NCBI RefSeq assembly: GCF_033542235.1 | Contig: NZ_JAWRCU010000019.1 | Location: 56,653-120,652 of the forward strand | Length of the DNA stretch: 64,000 bases | Direction of reading: 5' to 3' | Source: JAWRCU01 sp033542235 | GTDB lineage: Bacteria > Pseudomonadota > Alphaproteobacteria > Rhizobiales > Rhizobiaceae | In this document: in pieces, positions 1 through 9,760 of the stretch | How positions within the stretch are numbered: position 1 is the first letter of the stretch | How the letters are laid out: each line of letters begins with the position of its first letter | Notes under the pieces: model-generated | What the model was told of the DNA's origin: nothing | What the model saw: the letters and a program-made list of their open reading frames with translations, nothing else | Databases searched by the model: none | Position numbers and translations under genes: made by a program

Positions 1-2
1 AG

Positions 3-908
3 ATCGGCAAATGGACGCCCGACAATTATCATGGGAAATATTATGGCCGCGTCACGCTGGCCACGGCGCTGGCGAAATCGCTGAATTCGATCGCAGCACA
101 GCTCGTCATGGAGGTCGGACCGGAGACCGTCATCGAGACGGCGCACCGCATGGGCGTCGAATCCGACCTGCAGGCCAACACCTCCATCGCGCTCGGCACG
201 TCGGAGGTGACGCCGCTGGAACTGACCGCGGCATACGTGCCCTTCGCCAATGGCGGCTACAAGCCCGAAATTCATTTCATCAAGCGCATCACCACCACCT
301 CCGGCGAGGTGCTCTACGAGAACAGTCACAACAACATTCCCCGCGTCGTGCGGCCCGAGATCATCGGTATGATGAATGCCATGATGCGCCAGACGCTCGA
401 GGACGGCACCGCGACGAAGGCGGCCTTCAACTGGCCGGCCGCCGGCAAGACCGGCACCAGTCAGAAATCGCGCGACGCCTGGTTCGTGGGCTATACGGCG
501 AACCTCACCACAGGCGTCTGGTTCGGCAATGACGACGGCTCGCCGATGAAGAAAAACGTCACCGGCGGCGCGATGCCGGCTCTTGCCTGGCACGAATTCA
601 TGGTCGCCGCCCACAAGGGCGTGCCGGTCGCGCAGCTGCCCGGCGGCTGGACCAGCACAACCGGCGGCGTCGTGCCGCCCGACCCGCTTACCGGCGTCGG
701 CGAGGATGACCCGGTCGCTTCGCTTCCCGACCCGCCGGCCGATGTCGGAATTTCCGATCATGTCCAGCCGGTCCGCAGTGTCGCGCCGGCGCCCGTCACG
801 GACGAGACGGCTTCGATCGACCGCCCGGTCCCGCCGGCCGATGTCGGCGGGCCGCGTAAAACGCGCAAGGGCTCGATCCTCGACGTGATCTTCGGGAACG
901 AGCGCTAG
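3..908 (+). CDS. Penicillin-binding protein 1A family (C-terminal part, truncated by window start)
   Basis: This is the 3' part (about 301 residues) of a class A penicillin-binding protein, a bifunctional murein transglycosylase/transpeptidase of the inner membrane. The reading frame is already open at base 3, so the start lies outside the window. The transpeptidase SxN motif is visible (AKSLNSIAAQ, near base 80), as is the KTG box (GKTGTSQKS, near base 445), followed by the typical WFVGYT and GVWFGND strands. The catalytic SxxK serine and the glycosyltransferase domain must lie upstream. The last 100 residues are a proline-rich, low-complexity tail ending in a basic segment, common in rhizobial PBP1a proteins. 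A stop at 906-908 is followed directly by an inverted repeat. Family assignment is firm; the exact paralogue is not. Confidence 0.9.
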   Translation: MGKWTPDNYHGKYYGRVTLATALAKSLNSIAAQLVMEVGPETVIETAHRMGVESDLQANTSIALGTSEVTPLELTAAYVPFANGGYKPEIHFIKRITTTSGEVLYENSHNNIPRVVRPEIIGMMNAMMRQTLEDGTATKAAFNWPAAGKTGTSQKSRDAWFVGYTANLTTGVWFGNDDGSPMKKNVTGGAMPALAWHEFMVAAHKGVPVAQLPGGWTSTTGGVVPPDPLTGVGEDDPVASLPDPPADVGISDHVQPVRSVAPAPVTDETASIDRPVPPADVGGPRKTRKGSILDVIFGNER

Positions 909-917
909 GGAAGTGCC

Positions 918-998
918 GGGGACAGTTTACTTTCTTCCGCCTGCGCAAACCTTGACGCCTCAAAGCCCGGCGCGAGCGGAAAAAGGTAAACTGTCCCC
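918..998. repeat. Inverted repeat with GACAGTTTAC / GTAAACTGTC arms, copy 1
   Basis: The left arm (918-940) reads GGGGACAGTTTACTTTC and continues to TTCCGC. The right arm (976-998) is its near-perfect complement ending GTAAACTGTCCCC. The spacer is about 35 bases. It lies between two convergent genes, so it could also end transcription. A second, degenerate copy sits at 17711-17786, which shows that this is a dispersed element. Confidence 0.75.
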
Positions 999-1016
999 AT
1001 CGCCCACCCTTGCAAC

Positions 1017-2777
1017 TCAACCGGCCGGCGCCGGCTCGAGCGATTTCTCGGAAGCGGTCACGTTTGACACGATCGCCAAGGCGATCTCACGCTCGCCCAT
1101 GATGACGCTGTCGGCTCCGAGCCCATCGAGGTGCTCGACCTCGGCGTCGGAATGGGCGCGGGCGATGACCATGATTTCCGGATTTGCGGACTTGGCGCGC
1201 AGGATAATCTGTCCCGCCTCGAACGCGTTGGGGATTGCCAGGATGAGGCGCTTCGCGCCCTCCGGATTGGCTGCAGCAAACACTTCGGCCCGTGCCGCGT
1301 TGCCCACCACGGCCTCGATGCCATCGTTGCGCAGCCGGGCGAGCGCCTTGTCACCGTCTTCGACCACCACAATGGGAAGTCCTGCCTGCTTCAGCAATTG
1401 GCCGACCAGGCTGCCGACGCGGCCGTAGCCGATCATGATCGTATGCTCGGAAAGCGCCGTCCGGGGTGGTGGACCGTCGGTTGCCATTGCCTCCTCAGGG
1501 GCCGCCGCAGCCGGCCGCTTGGCCGGTTCGGCAACCGACTGCGCCTCCTTCTGCTTGCGTTTTTCGATGAAGGGCTTCGCGCGCTCGACCGCCGCAAAGA
1601 CCAGAGGGTTGAGCAAGATCGACAGGATCGCGCCGGCAAGGATCAGGTCACGTCCCTCCTCGGGCAGAAGCCCAAGACCGACGCCGATTTCGGCAAGGAT
1701 GAAGGAGAACTCGCCGATCTGCGCAAGGCTAGCCGAGATGACCAGGGCGGTGCCCACCGGGTGGCGGAAGGCGGTGACGATCAGGAAGGCGGCGATCGAC
1801 TTGCCGAATACGATGATGGCCAGCGTTGCCAGGATCGGCCAGGCGTTTCCCGCGATGCTCGTCGGGTCGAACAGCATGCCCACCGACACGAAGAACAGAA
1901 CGGAGAAGGCGTCGCGAAAAGGGAGCGATTCCTCTGCTGCCTGATGACTCAACGGCGATTCGCTCATGATCATGCCGGCGAAGAAGGCGCCGAGTGCCAG
2001 GGACACGCCGAACAGCTTTGCCGCACCGAAGGCGACACCGAGCGCCAACGCCAGGACTGCCAAACGGAAGAGCTCGCGCGAGCCTGTGTGTGCCACGTAG
2101 TGCAATATCCAGGGAATGACTCGCCGCCCGACTACCAGCATGACGATCACGAACGCGCCTACCTTGGCCAGCGTCGCGCCGAGTACGCCCCAGATACCAA
2201 GGTTGGCCGGCGCGGCGAAAACATCGGGAGGCGCTGCCGTGCCGTTGCCGCCCAGCACCCCTGCCAATGCGGGCAGGAGCACCAGCGTCAGCACCATGGC
2301 GAGATCCTCTACGATCAGCCAACCGACGGCGATGCGACCGCGCTCCGTGTCGATCAGCCGTCGCTCCTGCAAGGCCCGCAGGAGTACGACCGTGCTCGCC
2401 ACCGACAGCGCGAGGCCGAAGACCAAGCCGCCGCCCAAGGTCCAGCCGAGTAGTGACGCCAGCCCGAGGCCAAGCACCGTGGCGAATGCTATCTGCACGA
2501 CCGCGCCCGGCACGGCGATCGCCTTCACCGACAGCAGGTCCCTGAGCGAGAAATGCAGGCCGACCCCGAACATCAGCAGGATCACGCCGATCTCGGCAAG
2601 TTCCTGTGCAAGGCGCGGGTCGGCAACGAAGCCGGGAGTATGCGGTCCGACCAGGACGCCGGCGAGCAGGTATCCGGCGAGCGGCGGTATCCTGAAGCGG
2701 TTGGCGAGCGCCCCGAAGATGAAGGCCAGGCCCAGGCCGGCTACGATTGTCGCGATGAGGGGCGTTTCATGGGCCAT
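1017..2777 (-). CDS. YbaL/KefB-type monovalent cation:proton antiporter with RCK domain
   Basis: A 586-residue inner-membrane protein of the CPA2 family. About twelve hydrophobic segments (residues 5-400) form the Na/H exchanger-like transporter; the N-terminal helix and the PPLAGYLLAGVLVGP segment are typical. A charged linker (about 405-440) leads to a cytoplasmic RCK/TrkA-N Rossmann domain starting near residue 447 (IMIGYGRVGS), which binds a nucleotide in this family. There is no TrkA-C domain, as in YbaL. Family members exchange K+ or Na+ for protons; the substrate here is not known. It starts at the ATG at 2777 (MAHETP). It is convergent with the PBP gene, and its upstream region is shared with the sulfate operon. 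Confidence 0.9.
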   Translation of the reverse strand: MAHETPLIATIVAGLGLAFIFGALANRFRIPPLAGYLLAGVLVGPHTPGFVADPRLAQELAEIGVILLMFGVGLHFSLRDLLSVKAIAVPGAVVQIAFATVLGLGLASLLGWTLGGGLVFGLALSVASTVVLLRALQERRLIDTERGRIAVGWLIVEDLAMVLTLVLLPALAGVLGGNGTAAPPDVFAAPANLGIWGVLGATLAKVGAFVIVMLVVGRRVIPWILHYVAHTGSRELFRLAVLALALGVAFGAAKLFGVSLALGAFFAGMIMSESPLSHQAAEESLPFRDAFSVLFFVSVGMLFDPTSIAGNAWPILATLAIIVFGKSIAAFLIVTAFRHPVGTALVISASLAQIGEFSFILAEIGVGLGLLPEEGRDLILAGAILSILLNPLVFAAVERAKPFIEKRKQKEAQSVAEPAKRPAAAAPEEAMATDGPPPRTALSEHTIMIGYGRVGSLVGQLLKQAGLPIVVVEDGDKALARLRNDGIEAVVGNAARAEVFAAANPEGAKRLILAIPNAFEAGQIILRAKSANPEIMVIARAHSDAEVEHLDGLGADSVIMGEREIALAIVSNVTASEKSLEPAPAG

Positions 2778-3180
2778 GGGCGCCTTTCCAAGTGAGTTGG
2801 TGAGTGCGTCCGGCCAGAAACCTCCCGCTCCGGCAATATGTTTGTCGCAACGGCTCAGTGCAACCCCGACGTGCCGCGAAGGCGCGTGAGCGAGCCGGAT
2901 TTTCCTTCACGGCGCGAAATCTGGGAAGAAGCTTGCTTCCGCTCCGCGACGCCGCCGAAACCGATATTTCGCGCCGCTTGGTGGTGGATGGGCGGCAGCT
3001 CCGAGCATAACTCTACAAAATCACTAGACTAATCAGCCGGTTCCGGGAGTTGGAGAAACCCTCCCGCTTGAAAAATCACCCTGAGGTTGCGCCGAAACAC
3101 GATTCCACAGCAGGAGAATATTTTTCTCCCGACAGCAAAGCGCCCGAAAAACGGATCGCATCGCCGAAACGGAAGCGCGA
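2778..3180. other. Divergent intergenic region, antiporter / sulfate operon
   Basis: About 400 bases without a supported gene separate the antiporter and cysG starts. Short open frames here show no family signature. The region must hold the promoters of both directions. The only structured site seen is the AT-rich dyad at 3012-3028. Confidence 0.5.
3012..3028. promoter_or_regulatory. Candidate operator upstream of the sulfate-assimilation operon
   Basis: TCTACAAAATCACTAGA is a TCTA-N9-TAGA dyad with an AT-rich centre in otherwise GC-rich DNA, about 150 bases upstream of cysG. Its position suits a regulator site or a promoter. The regulator is unknown and the assignment is inference. Confidence 0.35.
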
Positions 3181-4683
3181 GTGCATTTCTTCATTGTGCG
3201 ACGCACAACAGGTAGAAAAAAGCTGGACGCCGGAGACTGTCATTTGCCGCAGCAGCCAGCCAAGCTCAACGCCTTTCCCGTTTTCGTGCGGGTCGAAGGC
3301 CGCACTGTCGTCGTCGTCGGCGGCGGCGAGGAAGCGCTTGCCAAGGCGCGCCTGGTCGGCCAGTCCAGCGCCTTGGTCAAGGTTGTGGCCCTCGATCTGG
3401 AGCCAGAGCTTGCCGACTGGATCGCTGGACACGGCGCAATCCATATCGAGGCGGATTATCGTGCCGCCTTCCTGGCGGACGCCGTGATGGTATTCGCTGC
3501 AACCGGCAGCGAGGCGCTCGACCGCCGCGTGTGCGATGACGCACGCGCCAAGGGTATTCCGGTCAATGCCGTCGACCGGGCGGAGCTCTGCGATTTCTAT
3601 ACGCCTGCGATCGTCAACCGCGCGCCGGTCTGCGTCGCGATCGGCACGGAAGGGGCTGCCCCGGTGCTCGCCCAGGCGATCAGGGCGAAGATAGACCAGC
3701 TCCTTTCGCCGTCGCTTGGTGCGCTCGCCTCGCTTGCCGCCTCGCTGCGCGAGACGGCGGAGCGACTGTTGCCGAAGCGGTTGCGCCGCCAGTTCTGGCA
3801 GGATTTCTTCGGTGGCGCTCCGGCACGCGAGATGGAAGTCGGCCATGCCGACGAGGCACTTGCGGCTGCTGGTGAACTCCTGAAAAGGCGCCGCGCCCGC
3901 CAGGGCCACGTCGCGCTTGTCGGCGCCGGCCCCGGTGCCGAGGATCTCATCACGCTTCGCGCCCAGCGCCATTTGATGGAAGCCGACGTGATCGTACATG
4001 ATGCGCTGGTGCCGGAAGCCGTGATTGCGCTTGGCCGCCGCGACGCCGAACGGCTCGCGGTCGGCAAGCGCAAGGGCTGCCACACCAAGAGCCAGCCCGA
4101 AATCAACGCCCTGCTCGTCTCGCTTGCCCGCGAGGGTCGGCGCGTTGTGCGCCTGAAATCGGGAGACCCGCTCGTCTTCGGTCGCGCAGGCGAGGAGATG
4201 CAGGCGCTTCGCGACGCCGGAATCTCCTACGAGGTCGTGCCGGGGGTCACTGCCGCCTTCGCCGCAGCGGCCGATCTCGAGCTGCCGCTGACCCTGCGCG
4301 GCGTGGCTTCTTCCATGGTCTTTACCACCGGCCACGATCTGCGCGGCGAGACCCTGCCCGACTGGGCACGGCTTGCAATCGACGGCGCCACCGTTGCCGT
4401 CTACATGGGCCGCTCCATTGCGGCCGAAGTTGCCGCCCGGCTGATCGAGGCGGGGCTCTCGCCGGATACGGCGGTCGCCGTCGTCGAGAATGCGAGCCGC
4501 GCCGACAAGCGCCTCTTCCACGGCACGCTCAACGACCTGCCCTCGCTCGAGCAGCGTGCCGACCTGACCGGCCCGGTCATGACGATCATCGGCGACGCCG
4601 TGGCCGGTGCGAATTTTGCCAAATCTGAGCCGCTTGCTTCGCATGTGGCCGCGCTCGCCGAAGCGCAGGGAGCAAGCGCATGA
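3181..4683 (+). CDS. cysG: Siroheme synthase (uroporphyrinogen-III methyltransferase / precorrin-2 dehydrogenase / ferrochelatase)
   Basis: A protein of up to 500 residues that makes siroheme, the cofactor of the sulfite reductase encoded two genes later. The N-terminal CysG_N Rossmann domain (about residues 25-115) carries the VVVVGGGEEALAKARLV dinucleotide-binding loop. The C-terminal SUMT methyltransferase domain starts near residue 241 (VALVGAGPGAEDL) and has the VVRLKSGDPLVFGRAGEE and VVPGVT motifs. The chosen start is a GTG at 3181; an in-frame TTG at 3244 is an alternative that gives a protein closer to the conserved N-terminus. It heads the sulfate operon and overlaps the next gene by ATGA. 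The opposite strand also reads open for 522 codons, but only as a codon-bias shadow. Confidence 0.93.
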   Translation: MHFFIVRRTTGRKKLDAGDCHLPQQPAKLNAFPVFVRVEGRTVVVVGGGEEALAKARLVGQSSALVKVVALDLEPELADWIAGHGAIHIEADYRAAFLADAVMVFAATGSEALDRRVCDDARAKGIPVNAVDRAELCDFYTPAIVNRAPVCVAIGTEGAAPVLAQAIRAKIDQLLSPSLGALASLAASLRETAERLLPKRLRRQFWQDFFGGAPAREMEVGHADEALAAAGELLKRRRARQGHVALVGAGPGAEDLITLRAQRHLMEADVIVHDALVPEAVIALGRRDAERLAVGKRKGCHTKSQPEINALLVSLAREGRRVVRLKSGDPLVFGRAGEEMQALRDAGISYEVVPGVTAAFAAAADLELPLTLRGVASSMVFTTGHDLRGETLPDWARLAIDGATVAVYMGRSIAAEVAARLIEAGLSPDTAVAVVENASRADKRLFHGTLNDLPSLEQRADLTGPVMTIIGDAVAGANFAKSEPLASHVAALAEAQGASA

Positions 4684-4982
4684 AGGTACTGACCGGCAAC
4701 CGGCTGACCGATGGCGAGGCCGTCTGGTATTCCAGGGATGGCCGCTGGCTGGAGACGCTGGCCGGCGCCGAGGTTGCTGAGGACAAGCCCGCCGAAGAGA
4801 GGCTCGAGGCGATCGGAAAGGCGGCCTTCGCGAACAACATCGTGCTCGATGTCGAAATGATCGACGTCGATCTCATTGACGGCGAGATCGTCCCCTTGCG
4901 GCTGCGTGAACGGATACGTGCCGCCGGCCCTACGATCCGCCGCGACCTCGGCAAGCAATCGCGGACCGGCGCAGGCCACTGA
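4680..4982 (+). CDS. DUF2849 family protein
   Basis: A 100-residue soluble protein matching the DUF2849 family: an N-terminal MKVLTGNRLTDGEAVWY block followed by an acidic helical half. It starts inside the stop of cysG (ATGA at 4680-4683), so the two are translationally coupled. In alphaproteobacteria the family is known to sit between cysG and the sulfite/nitrite reductase gene, as here, which suggests an accessory role in sulfite reduction or siroheme delivery. Its biochemical function is not known. There are no cysteines, so it is unlikely to be an electron carrier itself. Confidence 0.85.
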   Translation: MKVLTGNRLTDGEAVWYSRDGRWLETLAGAEVAEDKPAEERLEAIGKAAFANNIVLDVEMIDVDLIDGEIVPLRLRERIRAAGPTIRRDLGKQSRTGAGH

Positions 4983-5024
4983 AGCCGAAAGGACGAGCCG
5001 GGAACCGGCAGAAAAGAAAAGATC

Positions 5025-6669
<1,645 letters not shown>

Positions 6670-6695
<26 letters not shown>

Positions 6696-7422
6696 GGAGG
6701 GCGCGGAACACGCCGCGAGGGCCGAAGACCTCGAGGCGCGTTACGGGCTGCTCGATCCGCAGGCCGTGATCGCGCGCGCCGTCGAGGAGGACTTCCCCGG
6801 CGGCATCGCCGCGGTTTCGTCCTTCGGTGCGGACTCGGCGGTGCTTCTCCACATGATCGCCGAAGTCGACCGATCGCTGCCGATCCTGTTCCTCGATACC
6901 GGCAAGCATTTTGGCGAAACGCTGGAATATCGTGACGCGCTGGCTGCCGATCTCGGGTTGACCGACATACGCGTCATTCACCCGCTCCAGGAAAATCTCG
7001 ACCGCCTCGACCCCGCCGGCAACCTCCATAAGACCGATACGAATGCCTGTTGCGGCATTCGCAAGGTCGAGCCGATGGCGCGCTCGGTCGAGCCGTTCGG
7101 TGCCTGGCTCACGGGGCGCAAGCGCTTCCAGGCTGCCACGCGGGCCGCCCTTCCGGTGTTCGAGGCTATTGGCCCGCGCATCCGCATCAATCCGCTGGCG
7201 CGCTGGACGACCTCCGACCTTGCCGGCTACATGCGCAAGCATGACCTGCGCGAGAACCCGCTCGTCGCCTATGGCTATCTGTCGATCGGCTGCTTTCCGT
7301 GCACGCAGCCGGTGAAGCCCGGCGAGGATGCGCGCAGCGGACGTTGGGCTGGACAGGCCAAGACCGAATGCGGCATTCATCTGCCGGAGCTGGAGCGCTC
7401 GCTGTCAGCCGCATCGCACTAA
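6670..7422 (+). CDS. cysH: Phosphoadenylyl/adenylyl-sulfate reductase
   Basis: A 250-residue thiol-dependent reductase that converts APS (or PAPS) to sulfite. The PP-loop-like VSSFGADSAVLLHMI near residue 50 binds the nucleotide. Two cysteine pairs, C127-C128 (NACCGIRK) and C208/C211 (GCFPC), are those that ligate a [4Fe-4S] cluster in APS-type enzymes. The catalytic cysteine is C234 in ECGIHLP. The iron-sulfur cysteines argue for APS as substrate, as known for rhizobia. The ATG at 6670 overlaps the sulfite reductase end by 26 bases, so translation is probably coupled. Confidence 0.93.
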
Positions 7423-7473
7423 TGCAGGATGAAATGTACCAGACTCATTTATCCTGCTTAGCTTCTTGTTTTC

Positions 7474-7518
7474 AGCATGATCTTATCAGAAAAGTCTGCA
7501 ACTTTTCGGGATCATGCT
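7474..7518. repeat. Rhizobial palindromic element (AGCATGATC / GATCATGCT)
   Basis: AGCATGATC at 7474-7482 pairs with GATCATGCT at 7510-7518, with an inner TCAGAAAAGT / ACTTTTCGG partial pairing. Such GATCATGC hairpins are frequent between genes in rhizobial genomes. Here one lies inside the cys operon, between cysH and the DUF934 gene, where it could change mRNA stability or partly end transcription. Confidence 0.65.
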
Positions 7519-7537
7519 CCAGGATATAAGATTACCC

Positions 7538-8077
7538 ATGACCGAACCTGTCGCGCTCGCAGCGCCGCGCCTGTGGACGCCCGAAGGCTTCCGAGAGGAC
7601 GAATGGACCCATGCCGAAAGCGCCGACGCGCTTGCCGGCAACGGCCGCTTCATCCTGCCGCTTTCGGCCGTGCTGGGGCTGGAGCCCGAGCTGCGCAAAT
7701 CCGCGAGCGAGCGGCTTGGCGTGCTCCTGCAACCGGGTGACAAGCTCGACGCGATCCTTCCGCTGCTTCCCGATCTGTCGCTGGTCGCGCTTGCCTTCCC
7801 GGCCTTCAATGACGGCCGCAGCTTCTCCAAAGCGGAACTCCTGCGCAGCCGCCATCATTTCGAGGGCACGATCCGTGCTACGGGCCAGGTGCTCATCGAC
7901 CAGCTGCCGCATATGCTCAGGCTCGGCTTCAATGAGTTCGAGGTGTCGCACCCCGTCCTGATCAGGCGCCTCGAACAGGGCAAGGTCGGCGGCATTCCGC
8001 TTTACTACCAGCCCACGGCCGCCAAGCCGTCCAACAAGGGCGAGAAATATTCCTGGCGGCGTACGCGGGGCGTTTAG
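7538..8077 (+). CDS. DUF934 family protein of the sulfate-assimilation operon
   Basis: A 179-residue protein matching DUF934, annotated in some genomes as an oxidoreductase. It has an internal LGVLLQPGDKLDAI segment, then LPDLSLVALAFPAFNDGRSFSKAELLR, and a conserved core around MLRLGFNEFEVSHPVLI. The family travels with cysI and cysH in proteobacteria, and this is the last gene of the operon. A role in supplying or handling sulfite reductase has been suggested from context only. No cofactor motif is visible. The ATG at 7538 fits the conserved start but has only a distant AGGA; an in-frame ATG at 7514 falls in the palindrome and is less likely. Confidence 0.85.
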   Translation: MTEPVALAAPRLWTPEGFREDEWTHAESADALAGNGRFILPLSAVLGLEPELRKSASERLGVLLQPGDKLDAILPLLPDLSLVALAFPAFNDGRSFSKAELLRSRHHFEGTIRATGQVLIDQLPHMLRLGFNEFEVSHPVLIRRLEQGKVGGIPLYYQPTAAKPSNKGEKYSWRRTRGV

Positions 8078-8097
8078 AAATAGGAGCGAGAATCCCC

Positions 8098-8271
8098 TCA
8101 AGCTGGGCGAGATCGATTGCGCCGGGCGCTCTTGCGCTCGGCCCGATCGATGTCCTCGAGCAGGGAATCGAAGCTCGGCGGGAGTTTCGGATCGATCCGA
8201 AACACCGGCAACTGGCGCAGATGACGGCGATTTGAATCGGTGCCGATCAGGCGTCGGAAGCCGCTTTCCAT
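8098..8271 (-). CDS. Small hypothetical protein, 57 residues
   Basis: A small basic protein (MESGFRRLIGTDSNRRHLRQ at the start, then a PVFRIDPKLPPSFDSLL block and an arginine-rich C-terminus ERKSARRNRSRPA). The ATG at 8271 is preceded on its strand by AAGGAAACGAGG, a strong ribosome binding site. In-frame upstream starts at 8304 and 8315 lack one. The two-block composition looks like a genuine small rhizobial protein of unknown function. It is convergent with the DUF934 gene (20 bases apart) and divergent from the FAH-family gene. No membrane segment or signal peptide is present. Confidence 0.6.
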   Translation of the reverse strand: MESGFRRLIGTDSNRRHLRQLPVFRIDPKLPPSFDSLLEDIDRAERKSARRNRSRPA

Positions 8272-8568
8272 CGCCTCGTTTCCTTCTTTGTGACGCTTTG
8301 GCATAGGGTGTTGCATTTCAGCAGGCAAACTCACCACCCGTCTGGATGGTTCCTGCTTTGTAGCGATGCAGCAAGCGCGAGCTGAGAACACGGTAAAATT
8401 TGAATTAATTTGGAATTTCCTGTCCGCGCTCCTCGTGCCATATAACCGCGGCCTCCCGGTTGCGTGCAGCTTGCGCGCGAGCCGGTTCGATTTTCGATGC
8501 GCGCACAGGCTGCGCGGAACCTCACAACAACGGCGCCGCTCCCGGCGCCTCCACGGGTGGAAAGCCGA

Positions 8569-9726
8569 ATGAGCAACAGAACGAACCTGCCTTCCGATGG
8601 TGTTTTCCTGGGGCGCGCGCGCTCGCCGTCGAAGCCCTATCCGCTGGTCGTAGCCGTGCGCGGCGGGGAGGTGGTGGACATCACCTCGAAGGCAGCGCCG
8701 ACCGTGCGCGACATCTGCGAGCTGGACGACCCTGCAGGCTTCGTTGCCGCGGCCAAGGGGGCGGCGATCGGCACGCTCGACGAAATCGCGGCCAACAGCC
8801 TTCAGGCAAGCCGCAGCGAGGCAAAGCCGTTCCTGCTCTCGCCGGTCGACCTGCAGGCCGTGAAGGCGTCCGGCGTCACCTTCGTGGTGAGCCTGCTCGA
8901 GCGCGTCATCGAGGAGCAGGCGCGCGGCGCGCCGGAAAAGGCGGAGGCGATCCGCGTCGACATCGCCTCCCTGATCGGCCACGACCTCTCCAAGCTGAAA
9001 CCCGGTTCGCCGGAGGCTCTCGAGATCAAGACGAAGCTGATCGCGCGCGGGGTATGGTCGCAATATCTGGAGGTGGGCATCGGGCCGGACGCCGAGATCT
9101 TCACCAAGTGCCAGCCCCTGGCTTCGGTCGGCTTCGGCGCCGATGTCGGGTTGCATCCGGTCTCCAACTGGAACAATCCGGAACCGGAACTCGCCGTCAT
9201 CGCTTCCAGCAAGGGCAGGATCGTCGGCGCCGCACTCGGCAACGACGTGAACCTGCGCGATGTGGAAGGCCGCTCGGCGCTGCTTCTCGGCAAGGCGAAG
9301 GACAATAACGCCTCCGCCTCCCTCGGGCCGTTCATCCGGCTCTTCGACGGCACCTTCTCGCTCGCCGACGTGAAGAGCGCCAAGGTCTCGCTCAAGGTCG
9401 AGGGCGAAGACGGCTTCTCGCTGGAAGGATCGAGCTCGATGGCCGAGATCAGCCGTTCGCCCGAAGAGCTCGTTGCCGCCATGATGGGAACCCATCATCA
9501 GTATCCCGATGGCGCGGCGCTCTATCTCGGCACGATGTTCGTGCCGTCCAAGGACCGCGGCGAGAAGGGCAAGGGCTTCACTCACAAGGTCGGCGACATA
9601 GTTACCATCTCGACCGAGAAGCTTGGGGCCCTGGTCAACCGGGTGCGGCTCTCGCCCGACTGCCCGCACTGGACTTACGGCGCAAGCCACCTCATGAGAG
9701 ACCTTGCCGGCGCCAACCTCATCTGA
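8569..9726 (+). CDS. Fumarylacetoacetate-hydrolase-family protein, probable 2-keto-3-deoxy-pentonate dehydratase (XylX-like)
   Basis: A 385-residue protein of the FAH fold with the short N-terminal domain of XylX-type enzymes (VFLGRARSPSKPYPLVVAVR, then APTVRDICELDD). The core shows KCQPLASVGFGADVG, the metal-site region NPEPELAVI and GAALGNDVNLRDVEGRS, and the C-terminal GDIVTISTEKLGAL. XylX enzymes dehydrate 2-keto-3-deoxy-xylonate or -arabinonate to alpha-ketoglutarate semialdehyde. The next gene encodes a dehydrogenase of the right type to oxidise that product, which supports the role. The start is taken at the ATG at 8569 (MSNRTN); the frame stays open upstream to 8464 without family-like sequence. 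Sugar specificity cannot be read from sequence. Confidence 0.8.
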   Translation: MSNRTNLPSDGVFLGRARSPSKPYPLVVAVRGGEVVDITSKAAPTVRDICELDDPAGFVAAAKGAAIGTLDEIAANSLQASRSEAKPFLLSPVDLQAVKASGVTFVVSLLERVIEEQARGAPEKAEAIRVDIASLIGHDLSKLKPGSPEALEIKTKLIARGVWSQYLEVGIGPDAEIFTKCQPLASVGFGADVGLHPVSNWNNPEPELAVIASSKGRIVGAALGNDVNLRDVEGRSALLLGKAKDNNASASLGPFIRLFDGTFSLADVKSAKVSLKVEGEDGFSLEGSSSMAEISRSPEELVAAMMGTHHQYPDGAALYLGTMFVPSKDRGEKGKGFTHKVGDIVTISTEKLGALVNRVRLSPDCPHWTYGASHLMRDLAGANLI

Positions 9727-9760
9727 CTTTGAACTCATTTGACGTGAAGTGGATAGATCG